The notes under the pieces were generated by a model that saw only the letters and a list, made by a program, of their open reading frames with translations, ran no database searches and had not been told where the DNA came from. A DNA stretch of 22,467 nucleotides from Paracoccaceae bacterium (GTDB lineage Bacteria; Pseudomonadota; Alphaproteobacteria; Rhodobacterales; Rhodobacteraceae), in assembly GCA_030625695.1 (NCBI GenBank), contig DAOUQK010000017.1, positions 1 through 22,467 on the forward strand, in the 5' to 3' direction. Below are positions 15,043 to 22,467 of this stretch, one piece after another. The first letter of the stretch is position 1. Every line of letters starts with the position of its first letter. Position numbers and translations under genes: made by a program.

Positions 15043-16344
15043 ATGAAGTACGGTTTTGGACAATTATTTTTGACTGTCGGGTTTGCGATGCTGTCCGGGA
15101 CAGCGGCGTTTGCGCAATCGACCTATGGTTGCACCAATCTGGCCGGGCGGCACAATATGCCGGCCATCGAAGGCAAAGACGGCACCTTTTTCCGGATCGA
15201 CCCGGAATTGCACATGTTTCACAGCATTTCTGACCAAAGTGCGGATCGGATGGCCAGACTTTCGGCAGCTCTTAAAGAATTTGGCACTACCCTTATTTAT
15301 GCCCCTGTCCCGACCCGGGCGCTGGCGATGCCGGATAAACTTCCCCATCAGGCGCTTGATTATGGCTATGAGGCGGATATTGCGGCCACTGTTTACGACG
15401 ACACAATCCGCAGGCTAAGCCGCGCCTTGGTCATGAATGTCAATCTTCGTAGCACCCTGCTTGCAACCAGTGCCCCGTTTTTCGCCACCGACCCGCGCCT
15501 GACCCCGGCAGGCGCCGAACAAATGGCGCGTGCCATTGCCAGGGTTATCGCCCAGGCAGATGGGTCTGACGCGCCCAAGTCGGTGTTCTCTAGCGCCACC
15601 GGTGCACCAGTGGTCTGGCCTTCTGTTATGCGGGCCAATCTGCAACGTCATTGCATGCTTGGGCTGGCCAAAGTCAGCGCCCCGTTGTTTGTCACAACCA
15701 AACGGCAAGCGGCGGTGCAGGGAACCGACAATTCGATCTTTGGCACTCGCACGCGAGGGGCGCGCATTGCCCTGGTCGGCACAGATGTAACCGGATCGCA
15801 GGTGTCGAACCTGGCGGGGTTCCTGTCACAGGCAACCGGATATGATGTTGTTGAATACAGCGTAGAAGATGGCGGCAGCTTTGCCGCCATTTCGTCGTAC
15901 CTTACGTCAGACACATTCCGGGAATCGCGGCCCGCCTATCTGATCTGGGCCAACCCAATCAGCAACAATCTGGCACAATTTGGCGACCAGCCAATGCGCG
16001 AATTGACCGCTGCGGCCAGCGGGAACTGTGGTGTGGCTGTGCCCTTTTACGGCGGTGACGATGCGCGCTTTATTCGGGTTGAATTGAACCAGATGGATTT
16101 GCGTCAATCCAATTCGCTGTTGATTGATACGGGCGGCGGTACTGCTACGGACATGCGCCTGGATTTCACATCCCATAAGGGCCTGATCCGCAGCAAATTT
16201 GTGCACCGCCACCAGGATCAGGTGAAAACCGGACGATTCTATGTGCCTTTGTCCGGGTTATGGCGCGACGGTGTCTATTCGGTCGATATATCGCTTGATG
16301 TACCATTTGGTGCCAATACGCGCGTCAGCGTTTGCTTTGAATAA
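15043..16344 (+). CDS. algX: AlgX-like SGNH/CBM protein with lost acetyltransferase catalytic residues
   Basis: A 433-residue secreted protein (signal peptide ending AAFAQ, residue 25) related to AlgX, which O-acetylates alginate in the periplasm and also acts as scaffold. The SGNH-like domain is recognisable from LIYAPVPTRAL (84-94), LTPAGAEQMARAI (153-165), IALVGT (242-247), NLAGFLSQATGYDVV (256-270) and LIWA (300-303); the C-terminal 110 residues resemble the AlgX carbohydrate-binding module. However, the DxHW motif reads D150-P-R152-L, and the nucleophile loop GTSxS reads G246-T-D-V-T250, so both the catalytic His and Ser are missing. No AlgI, AlgJ or AlgF is encoded nearby, consistent with no acetylation. 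The ATG at 15043 with GGGG upstream is preferred over GTG 15034. Confidence 0.84.
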   Translation: MKYGFGQLFLTVGFAMLSGTAAFAQSTYGCTNLAGRHNMPAIEGKDGTFFRIDPELHMFHSISDQSADRMARLSAALKEFGTTLIYAPVPTRALAMPDKLPHQALDYGYEADIAATVYDDTIRRLSRALVMNVNLRSTLLATSAPFFATDPRLTPAGAEQMARAIARVIAQADGSDAPKSVFSSATGAPVVWPSVMRANLQRHCMLGLAKVSAPLFVTTKRQAAVQGTDNSIFGTRTRGARIALVGTDVTGSQVSNLAGFLSQATGYDVVEYSVEDGGSFAAISSYLTSDTFRESRPAYLIWANPISNNLAQFGDQPMRELTAAASGNCGVAVPFYGGDDARFIRVELNQMDLRQSNSLLIDTGGGTATDMRLDFTSHKGLIRSKFVHRHQDQVKTGRFYVPLSGLWRDGVYSVDISLDVPFGANTRVSVCFE

Positions 16345-16356
16345 AGGGCAGAAACG

Positions 16357-19110
16357 ATGAAGACGAGGATTCTAACTGGTCTCGCAGGACTTTCTGTGGC
16401 GATTGCGACCATTGTTTCGACGGCTGGCTTGGCCAATGCCAAAACGCTGGATCTGGTTTTCTGGCCACCTACGATCGAGCCGCAGAACATCTGCTCGCCG
16501 GACAATCGCGAGGCAAAGCCCGATGATCTGTCGGTTGGGGAAAGCGACGAGCGGCTGAAGGATTCGCAAAGGTTGCAGTTCTTACGCCGTGATATTCGGC
16601 GCTTGCGTCAGGATGACGCCGATCAGTGGTTTGATTCCATCCTCACCCTGATTAATTGGCGCGTCCGGTTAAGCGAGAAGTATTCGCCCCTTGCCGCGCA
16701 ATTGGACATCATCCAGCTTTATATTGAGGCCGGCCGCCTTGAAGCGCTGAAAACTGCCGGGCTTGTAGCCGGCATCCGCGGTCAAAGCGATGGGCTGACA
16801 TCGCAGAAAAAGCTTATTCTGGCGCAATATTACCTGAACGGAATCGGCGTGGCGCCGGACGTGGACTATGCCCGAAGTCTGATTTTGGAGGCGGCGTTTG
16901 CCGGCAACGCCGAGGCGTTTCTCGCGCTTGCGCGAATGGAACTGAACGGCAACCCGATGCCGGGCTGGGATGCGCCGCTGGATATTACTGTGACCCTGGC
17001 ATTTGGTGGCTTGCTGGGGCAGATGAATTCGACCGTTTGTCTGCGGGCAAGGCGACTGGCAAATGAATATCAGTACGGCGACATTGTCTCGGCGAATGAC
17101 GAGGTTGCTTATGCCTGGTACAAATTTGCGGCCGATCTGGGCGGTGGAGAATCGGCCTGGAGGATTGTCGAATTTCACCTGAACGCAGATGCCGCACGCA
17201 AAGACAACGAAGAGATGGTGAAATATCTGCGCCTTGCTTTGAGTAACGGCATAGCGCTGGAAGACTCGCAGGTTGAACAGCTGAAGTCATCTGGCGGTAT
17301 CGACGAAGCAATCTTGCTGTCGATCCTTGGGTACAACCGCAGTTCCGACACTGGACGCAAGTGGCCAAGCGTCTCGCGGTATTTTCAGATGTCGGTCAAC
17401 CTGGACAGTGAAAAGGTAGACAAAGACAGTCCTTATATCGAGTACCTTCAAGAGCTTAGCCAGTTTGATGCAGCCCCTGGATGGGTCTTTACCAAACTTG
17501 CCAAAGAAGTTCTGGTGCGCCGTGGGCGCTGGGCGGCCGAAGCTGAAGCGCTGAGCTTGCTTGAAATCGCAGCCCAACGTCGCGATCCCGAAGGCATGCA
17601 GCTATTGGCGCGAAAGCTGATCCGTCAGCGTGATGACCCGGCGATATTGCATCGTGCCATTAACCTGTTGACTCAGACAGTTTCGCAACACGGCCTGATG
17701 TCCTCGATGGACTATCTTGATAGTCTTTATCGTTGTCAGGCCAACCAAGCCCCGATGCTGCACGAGGCTGATTTTTGGGCAGAAAACTATGGTGCGGCAC
17801 AGCATCAAACGGTGCAGGTAAGCGCCACAGATTTGATCACTCTTGACCCGTTCCGCGAACCATTGGTTCTGGCGCAATTGCAGTCACAGGCATTGGCCGG
17901 ACGTGCCGGATCAATGGCCAATTTTCTGCAACGGTTACAGGTAGATCCGCTGGCCAGTGAGCGGGCGCACCGCCTGTGGGCCGCGCGCACCGATCATTCC
18001 AACAAGGCGTTGGAATTATTTGCCGAACTGGAATTTGAACTGGCAACCAACCCGGCAGAGCGCCACCTGGCAATCGAATTATTCCGCCGGATTTACCTGA
18101 ACAACGGTGTTGCGTCGGCGCTGGACCTGTCCATCGCCTTGATCGAAGACAACGCTCGCAACCCGGCCATTGCCGCGGAAATCATCACCATGCTGACCCA
18201 GGCCGGCAACCGGGGTGAAGGGGCCTCAATCCGACTAATGGCGCGCCTGCTGGCGAAAGAACGTGACCCGGCGTCGGTTTATGACGAGTTCAAGGATATC
18301 ATCGAAGAACGTGGTGATTTTCTGGCTCTGATGTTCGCCATTCCCTATATTTCGGCGGATAAGCTAGATGATTACATTGACCGCGCCGTTTCGCTAATGT
18401 CCTGCGGCACCAAAGATGTGGACGAGCTTGGCGATGCTTATGCGATCCATCTTTATCCCGAAATGTCCTATCACTGGCGTCGTATCGGCCTGACGTTCAA
18501 AGGCGGGCATGTGTTGTCCAAATTGCGCCTATCCGACTTGCAGATGGGTGCCTTCAAAGACGGTCGCTCTCCCGAAGCACTGGATATCTATACGCGTGAG
18601 CTGGCTGAAGGCAGCCGCACAGCGCTGCAGACCCTTTATCGCCTGACAGTGGACCCGGATTTAGAGACCTATGATCCCGTCGCCGCGGCCGAACATATGC
18701 TGGCGGTTCTGGATCGTGGCGGGCCGGGGGATCAAACTTGGGTGCTGAGTAATTACCGGCGGGCAGGGTCGTCTTTGCGCTCGCTCGTCGCAGCCAAGAT
18801 CGACATAGAACAGATTTACCGCCGGGCGGCCCAAAGGGGCGATGTCGGGGCCAAGCTGGAATATGGACTTTACCTGCGCGATCTGGCCACGACTTCGGGC
18901 GATTTGGGGGAATCAACGCGCTGGTTAGGTGAAGCGGCTGAAAGTGGCAATGTCAGGGCGATGGCCGAATTCGGGTACGCATTGGCCATGGGGCTGGGTG
19001 TCCCGCAGGACCGTGAAACAGCACTTGTCTGGTTGACCCAGGCCGGGGAAAGGGGCGATGAAACCGCCAAAGACTTGGCACATCTTGTCCGCCTGCAAAG
19101 AGGGTTTTGA
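16357..19110 (+). CDS. Large secreted Sel1/TPR-repeat protein, probable AlgK-like scaffold
   Basis: A 917-residue protein with a Sec signal peptide (cleavage after STAGLANA, residue 28) and Sel1/TPR-like helical repeats over most of its length. Examples are LILAQYYLNGIGVAPDVDYA (154-173), AYAWYKFAADLG (about 249-260) and the C-terminal AMAEFGYALAMGLGVPQD. In Pseudomonas, AlgK (about 475 residues, a lipoprotein) uses such repeats to position the AlgE porin and bind AlgX. This one is nearly twice as long and has no lipobox cysteine, so it is probably soluble in the periplasm. AAAGGGCAG lies before the ATG; gaps are 12 nt to the algX-like and 8 nt to the algL-like gene. Orthology with AlgK is inferred from repeat type and context, not from clear full-length similarity. 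Confidence 0.78.
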   Translation: MKTRILTGLAGLSVAIATIVSTAGLANAKTLDLVFWPPTIEPQNICSPDNREAKPDDLSVGESDERLKDSQRLQFLRRDIRRLRQDDADQWFDSILTLINWRVRLSEKYSPLAAQLDIIQLYIEAGRLEALKTAGLVAGIRGQSDGLTSQKKLILAQYYLNGIGVAPDVDYARSLILEAAFAGNAEAFLALARMELNGNPMPGWDAPLDITVTLAFGGLLGQMNSTVCLRARRLANEYQYGDIVSANDEVAYAWYKFAADLGGGESAWRIVEFHLNADAARKDNEEMVKYLRLALSNGIALEDSQVEQLKSSGGIDEAILLSILGYNRSSDTGRKWPSVSRYFQMSVNLDSEKVDKDSPYIEYLQELSQFDAAPGWVFTKLAKEVLVRRGRWAAEAEALSLLEIAAQRRDPEGMQLLARKLIRQRDDPAILHRAINLLTQTVSQHGLMSSMDYLDSLYRCQANQAPMLHEADFWAENYGAAQHQTVQVSATDLITLDPFREPLVLAQLQSQALAGRAGSMANFLQRLQVDPLASERAHRLWAARTDHSNKALELFAELEFELATNPAERHLAIELFRRIYLNNGVASALDLSIALIEDNARNPAIAAEIITMLTQAGNRGEGASIRLMARLLAKERDPASVYDEFKDIIEERGDFLALMFAIPYISADKLDDYIDRAVSLMSCGTKDVDELGDAYAIHLYPEMSYHWRRIGLTFKGGHVLSKLRLSDLQMGAFKDGRSPEALDIYTRELAEGSRTALQTLYRLTVDPDLETYDPVAAAEHMLAVLDRGGPGDQTWVLSNYRRAGSSLRSLVAAKIDIEQIYRRAAQRGDVGAKLEYGLYLRDLATTSGDLGESTRWLGEAAESGNVRAMAEFGYALAMGLGVPQDRETALVWLTQAGERGDETAKDLAHLVRLQRGF

Positions 19111-19118
19111 TTGTTCGT

Positions 19119-20123
19119 ATGCGCCTGATTGTTTTGATTTCTCTGTTGATACCCTTCGGCTTTAGCGCACCACTTTTGGCCGCCACCTGCGTCTCTGCGC
19201 CTGAACCGGTGTTCAGCCTGGCTTACGGTAGCCGTTATGTTGAAAGTGACGAACCCGGCACCGTAATTGACAGCAAGGCGAGCGCTGCGGCTGAAAAGGA
19301 ACTAAAGCCGGTTGATAATTTCCTGCTTGATCTGGCCAAGATGACCTCTGGAAATAAACCCTCGTCCGGGGCTTGTGCCTTGTCGCAGATCGCCGTCTGG
19401 GCCCGGGCAAATGCGTTGGAAGACCTGCAATCACCCACGGCGCGTCTGACCGTTGGCTCGCGCATTGCCAGCTTTGGGTTGATAACGCTTGAGGCGACAA
19501 AACAGGTGGGCCACTCTGGTGAGCTGGCCGATATTGGTGCGTGGCTTGACCGTCTGGTCAGCCGACAGATGGTGTTCTGGGAAGAAGAGGCCAGCAGCGG
19601 TGCCAAACGCGGCAACTTGCGGGCCTGGGCAGCACTGGGGGCTGCTGCAGCGGCGGCCGTTACAAACGATCCGGTGACGCGCAGCTGGGCCGCCTGGTCG
19701 GTCAGCTATGTGCTGTGCACCGCCGGGCCGGACGGTAGTTTGCCGCAGGAAATGCGTCGCGGAAAATATGCGCTGCACTATCAACTTCATGCCGTATCGG
19801 CATTGGTGGTGGCCTCGGCTTTGCTTGAACGACAAGGCTCTCCGGTGCATCTGACTTGTGACGCGGCCCTTGACCGGGTTGTCGGTTTCGCCATGGACGA
19901 TGTGGACTCTGGTCGGCGCACGGCACAAATCACCGGCAAAACTCAAAGCTATTTCGACGGCACTGAGGTTCTGAAACCCTTCAGCTTTGCCTGGATCGAG
20001 GCCTATCTGACGCTTGATCATGTGTCGCGACACCGCCAATTGGAGCACTTCGCCGCGCGCCATCGTCCGCTTAGCTATTCTAAACTGGGTGGCAATCAAA
20101 CCCGCATGTGGGCAAGGGAATAA
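19119..20123 (+). CDS. algL: AlgL-like (PL5 fold) periplasmic protein lacking lyase catalytic residues
   Basis: A 334-residue secreted protein (signal peptide ending about PLLAA, residue 22) homologous to the periplasmic alginate lyase AlgL. Shared landmarks, in order: S38-R-Y-x-x-S-D (AlgL SKYEGSD), CALSQIAVWA (86-95), W170-A-A, DGSLPQEMRR (205-214), FAWIEAYLTL (290-299) and LGGNQTR (323-329; AlgL LGGDVTR). The catalytic set is replaced: the NNHSYW histidine is L167 in GNLRAW, the arginine before ALAYHNY is Y217, its final tyrosine is H224, and the SKY lysine is R39. Lyase activity is therefore unlikely; AlgL has a known complex/homeostasis role that could be retained. The ATG at 19119 is preferred; TTG 19107 overlapping the previous stop is an alternative. 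It is the last gene of the operon. Confidence 0.83.
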   Translation: MRLIVLISLLIPFGFSAPLLAATCVSAPEPVFSLAYGSRYVESDEPGTVIDSKASAAAEKELKPVDNFLLDLAKMTSGNKPSSGACALSQIAVWARANALEDLQSPTARLTVGSRIASFGLITLEATKQVGHSGELADIGAWLDRLVSRQMVFWEEEASSGAKRGNLRAWAALGAAAAAAVTNDPVTRSWAAWSVSYVLCTAGPDGSLPQEMRRGKYALHYQLHAVSALVVASALLERQGSPVHLTCDAALDRVVGFAMDDVDSGRRTAQITGKTQSYFDGTEVLKPFSFAWIEAYLTLDHVSRHRQLEHFAARHRPLSYSKLGGNQTRMWARE

Positions 20124-20128
20124 CGCCC

Positions 20129-20158
20129 TGCCGCTTTAAACCCGAACCCCAAGCGGCA
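20129..20158. repeat. Inverted repeat between convergent algL-like and ggt genes
   Basis: TGCCGCTT (20129-20136) pairs with AAGCGGCA (20151-20158) over a 14-nt loop, right after the algL-like stop and overlapping the end of the ggt coding sequence. It could be a two-way transcription end signal, but there is no T-run and the loop is long. Confidence 0.3.
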
Positions 20159-21749
20159 CACCGTCATGTCCGGGGTCAGCGCCACCTGACAGAATGCCAT
20201 CGTCGATCCTGATACCGTGCACAGCCCCGATACCAAAGGTCAGAGCTGAGCGGATCACCTCATAGCCTTGCACCACCAACGGATCGGTCAGATACCCCGG
20301 AATTCGGTTGGTGATGTCGATGGCATTCGATGTGGCGGAAAAGCGCGGGGCGGACACGGCATTGGTCATATCCATGTCAAAATCCATCACGTTCAGCAAC
20401 GCCTGCAACACCCCCATAGCAATCTGAGTGCCACCCGGCGCGCCAAGGACAATCCGCGGTGTGCCACCCTTAAAGGCAATGGTCGGACAGATCGAACTGA
20501 ACCTTGCCTTGCCCGGCGCAATTGACCCGGCGCGCCCCGGGCGCGGATCAAACACCGCCATACAGCCGTTGTACATAAATCCAAGCCCATCGGTAATCAC
20601 CCCCGATGGCATGCCCAGCGAATGGGTCATGGTCACGCACATGCCGTTTTGATCGACCACGGCGACGTGAGTGGTGTCTTTGGGTTCAGGCTGACCCAGC
20701 CGTGTCACCATCATCTTTTCACCGCCGCCAATGCGAGCGGCAATGCCGGCGGCATAATCCTTGGCCGTCAGGTGATCCGGGATATCGACAAATGCTGGAT
20801 CGCCCACATGCGCGTCCTTGTCAGCGGTGGCGGCCTTCATCGCCTCGGCGACGGTACGGATATAGTCGGTGGTGTTGTGGCCCATCCCGGCCAGATCAAA
20901 GTTCTCCAGAATATTCAGCATCTCAACCAGCATGATGCCTCCGCCCGGGGGATTGTTGGTCGCGATATCAAACCCCCGATAAGCGCAGCGCAGAGGGTCC
21001 GCCCTCATGGTGGCATACGCCTCAAGATCAGCGCGGCGCAGCAGCCCGCCGTTGGCCGCCATGTCGGCGTCAATTCGCTCGGCAATCTCACCGAAATAGA
21101 ACGCTTCGGCCCCGTCGCGGGCGATCAAGGACAACGTGCGGGCAAGGTCGGGATTGGCCACGTGATCGCCGATTTTCTTGAGCGAGCCGTCATCGCGGAA
21201 ATACGCTGCCCGTCCGGTTTTCGAAAACCCGATCCGTTCGGCCACATCGGCGCGGCCCATGTCGGCGCCGTGGGTCCACCAGTGATGCACATGCGGACGG
21301 ACAAAGAACCCCTGTTCGGCCTGCTGCACCGCCGGGGCGCAGATATCGGCCCAGTCCCAACTGCCGAAATCCTGCACCGCCTCGTGATAGGCCATCACCG
21401 ATCCTGGCGTGGTAATGGCGCGATAGCCAATATCGTTGATATTGCCTTTCAAGACAAAGCCAAACCCGTCGCGGGCCTCGCCCTCCAACAGGTCTTCCCA
21501 CATGTCCGGCGTGGCCGACAAAGGCGTGCGCCCATGAAAGTCGATACAGGTATGCGCGCCCTTAGGGTCATAAATCTGCATTGCCCCGAACCCGGCGATA
21601 CCGCACATCTGCGGGTCCACCACGCCCTGCACCAGGGCGGCGGCCATGGCTGCATCCACCGCATTGCCGCCGCGCATCAGGACGCGCGCACCTGCCTCAG
21701 AGGCTTCGGGTTGGGCGGTGACGATCATGGCGTTATCGGGCAAGGGCAT
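20136..21749 (-). CDS. ggt: Gamma-glutamyltransferase family protein (Ntn hydrolase), cytoplasmic
   Basis: A 537-residue gamma-glutamyltranspeptidase-family protein that hydrolyses or transfers gamma-glutamyl groups, made as a proenzyme that cleaves itself. The N-terminal signature GGNAVDAAMAAALVQGVVD (27-45) is typical. The self-cleavage site and nucleophile are D358/T359 in KDTTHVAVVD, giving subunits of about 358 and 179 residues; the conserved LGAPGG loop (435-440) follows. The start at 21749 (MPLPDNAMIV) gives a normal N-terminus without signal peptide, unlike the periplasmic E. coli enzyme. The frame is open further upstream, but that part overlaps the M20 gene. The 4-nt gap to the M20 gene stop indicates one operon, perhaps for breaking down gamma-glutamyl or N-acyl amino compounds. 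The substrate is unknown. Confidence 0.92.
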   Translation of the reverse strand: MPLPDNAMIVTAQPEASEAGARVLMRGGNAVDAAMAAALVQGVVDPQMCGIAGFGAMQIYDPKGAHTCIDFHGRTPLSATPDMWEDLLEGEARDGFGFVLKGNINDIGYRAITTPGSVMAYHEAVQDFGSWDWADICAPAVQQAEQGFFVRPHVHHWWTHGADMGRADVAERIGFSKTGRAAYFRDDGSLKKIGDHVANPDLARTLSLIARDGAEAFYFGEIAERIDADMAANGGLLRRADLEAYATMRADPLRCAYRGFDIATNNPPGGGIMLVEMLNILENFDLAGMGHNTTDYIRTVAEAMKAATADKDAHVGDPAFVDIPDHLTAKDYAAGIAARIGGGEKMMVTRLGQPEPKDTTHVAVVDQNGMCVTMTHSLGMPSGVITDGLGFMYNGCMAVFDPRPGRAGSIAPGKARFSSICPTIAFKGGTPRIVLGAPGGTQIAMGVLQALLNVMDFDMDMTNAVSAPRFSATSNAIDITNRIPGYLTDPLVVQGYEVIRSALTFGIGAVHGIRIDDGILSGGADPGHDGVPLGVRV

Positions 21750-21753
21750 GGGT

Positions 21754-22467
21754 TCAGATCCTGTTAAGGCCGCACCAGTCGGCGACGAAAAGGGCGATTG
21801 TGTGGGTGACACGCCGCAGTGACGCCAGGCTGACACGTTCGTCAAACCCGTGGATGTTCTGCGACACCGGCCCATAAACCAGCGCCGGGCAATCATCGTA
21901 AAGCATGAACACCCTGCCATCGAGATAGGCCGTCCCGGGGCCGGAATTCAGCGCTTCTTCAAAGACCGCGCGATGGGCGGCAATCAGCGTTGCCTCGGCC
22001 TCGGTGCCTTCGGGCAATTCATACCCTTTGGCGAAAAACCCATTATAAGTTACTTCAGCCGGGTTATTGCTCAGGAACGGATGATCGCGGCAGGCCTCGG
22101 CCACGGCGGTCTCGATCCTGACCGCAATATCCGCAGGTTCCGTTCCCGGAAACAGCGAAAGCCGCAGGTCCAGATCGCACCAGGCAGGCACCGATGAAGC
22201 CCAGTCGCCGCCGGCAATCTTACCGACATTCAGGTTGATTGGATGCGGAAGGTCGGCGAAATGCTTTGTCTCGCCTTTCTCGGCGTTCATTTCCGCCTCG
22301 AGTTGCCGGAGCCGGGTGATGATATGATAGGCGGCTTCGATTGCATTGGCACCATCCCCGGCATCGGCCACATGCACCGGATGGCCGCGTACCCGCACCT
22401 GAAACCAGATCACCCCGACGTTGGTCCGCACCAATTCGTGATTGCTTGGCTCGGTGATGATCGCCGC
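21754..22467 (-). CDS. M20-family metallopeptidase/deacylase (ArgE/DapE type), N-terminus outside window
   Basis: The C-terminal 237 residues of an M20-family zinc amidohydrolase, the family of acetylornithine deacetylase, succinyl-diaminopimelate desuccinylase and aminoacylases. The part begins in the frame at AAIITEPSNHELV, enters the dimerisation domain (FQVRVRGHPVHVADAGDGANAI) and returns to the catalytic domain, where GPVSQNIHGFDERV contains the conserved metal-ligand histidine and the xHxxDE pattern. The stop at 21754 lies 4 nt before the ggt start. The catalytic HxD and first metal ligands are outside the window, so the exact substrate class is open. Pairing with a gamma-glutamyltransferase suggests hydrolysis of an acylated or glutamylated amino compound. 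Confidence 0.9.
   Translation of the reverse strand, partial: AAIITEPSNHELVRTNVGVIWFQVRVRGHPVHVADAGDGANAIEAAYHIITRLRQLEAEMNAEKGETKHFADLPHPINLNVGKIAGGDWASSVPAWCDLDLRLSLFPGTEPADIAVRIETAVAEACRDHPFLSNNPAEVTYNGFFAKGYELPEGTEAEATLIAAHRAVFEEALNSGPGTAYLDGRVFMLYDDCPALVYGPVSQNIHGFDERVSLASLRRVTHTIALFVADWCGLNRI

Noticed and set aside
1..22467. Mobile element, CRISPR array or tRNA explaining the polysaccharide insertion
   Set aside because: No transposase, integrase, terminal repeats, regularly spaced repeats or tRNA-like cloverleaf were seen on either strand.

Overview
The window looks like a chromosomal segment of a marine alphaproteobacterium of the Rhodobacteraceae (Roseobacter group). This rests on the block ubiB-ubiE / mutM-enoyl-CoA hydratase-rpsT-dnaA, which I recall as typical of that family, together with moderately high GC and alphaproteobacterial-looking protein sequences. 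No tRNA, rRNA, CRISPR array, transposase or integrase was seen.

Left block (1-5835): ubiB (partial) and ubiE on the minus strand (ubiquinone synthesis), divergent from mutM (base-excision repair), a crotonase-family enoyl-CoA hydratase, rpsT (ribosomal protein S20) and dnaA (replication initiation). A good Rho-independent terminator follows rpsT and a plausible one follows dnaA. dnaN, recF and gyrB, which I expect after dnaA in this family, are not here; a polysaccharide locus follows instead.

Middle block (5898-20123): a minus-strand lipoprotein of the heparin lyase I/glucuronan lyase type, then, divergent from it across a 418-bp control region, a tight nine-gene plus-strand operon related to the Pseudomonas/Azotobacter alginate cluster. 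The order is algD, alg8, alg44, algA-like, algG-like, an unknown helical-repeat protein, algX-like, a very large Sel1/TPR protein in the role of AlgK, and algL-like. The precursor and polymerase proteins (AlgD, Alg8 and the nucleotidyltransferase half of AlgA) keep their catalytic motifs. In contrast, every regulatory or polymer-modifying domain appears to have lost its key residues: the Alg44 PilZ domain lacks the c-di-GMP-binding arginines, the AlgA C-terminal cupin lacks the metal-binding histidines, AlgG has VALA in place of DPHD, AlgX has DPR and GTDVT in place of DxH and GTSxS, and AlgL lacks its catalytic His/Arg/Tyr. No AlgE porin, AlgI/AlgJ/AlgF acetylation genes or AlgC are present. 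My reading is a divergent alginate-like secretion system that synthesises a (poly)mannuronate-type polymer and keeps the periplasmic Alg proteins as a non-catalytic scaffold. The residue comparisons use Pseudomonas aeruginosa sequences recalled from memory and need confirming by alignment.

Right block (20136-22467): a minus-strand pair, an M20-family amidohydrolase/peptidase (N-terminus outside the window) and a gamma-glutamyltransferase-family protein without signal peptide, 4 nt apart and convergent with the polysaccharide operon.
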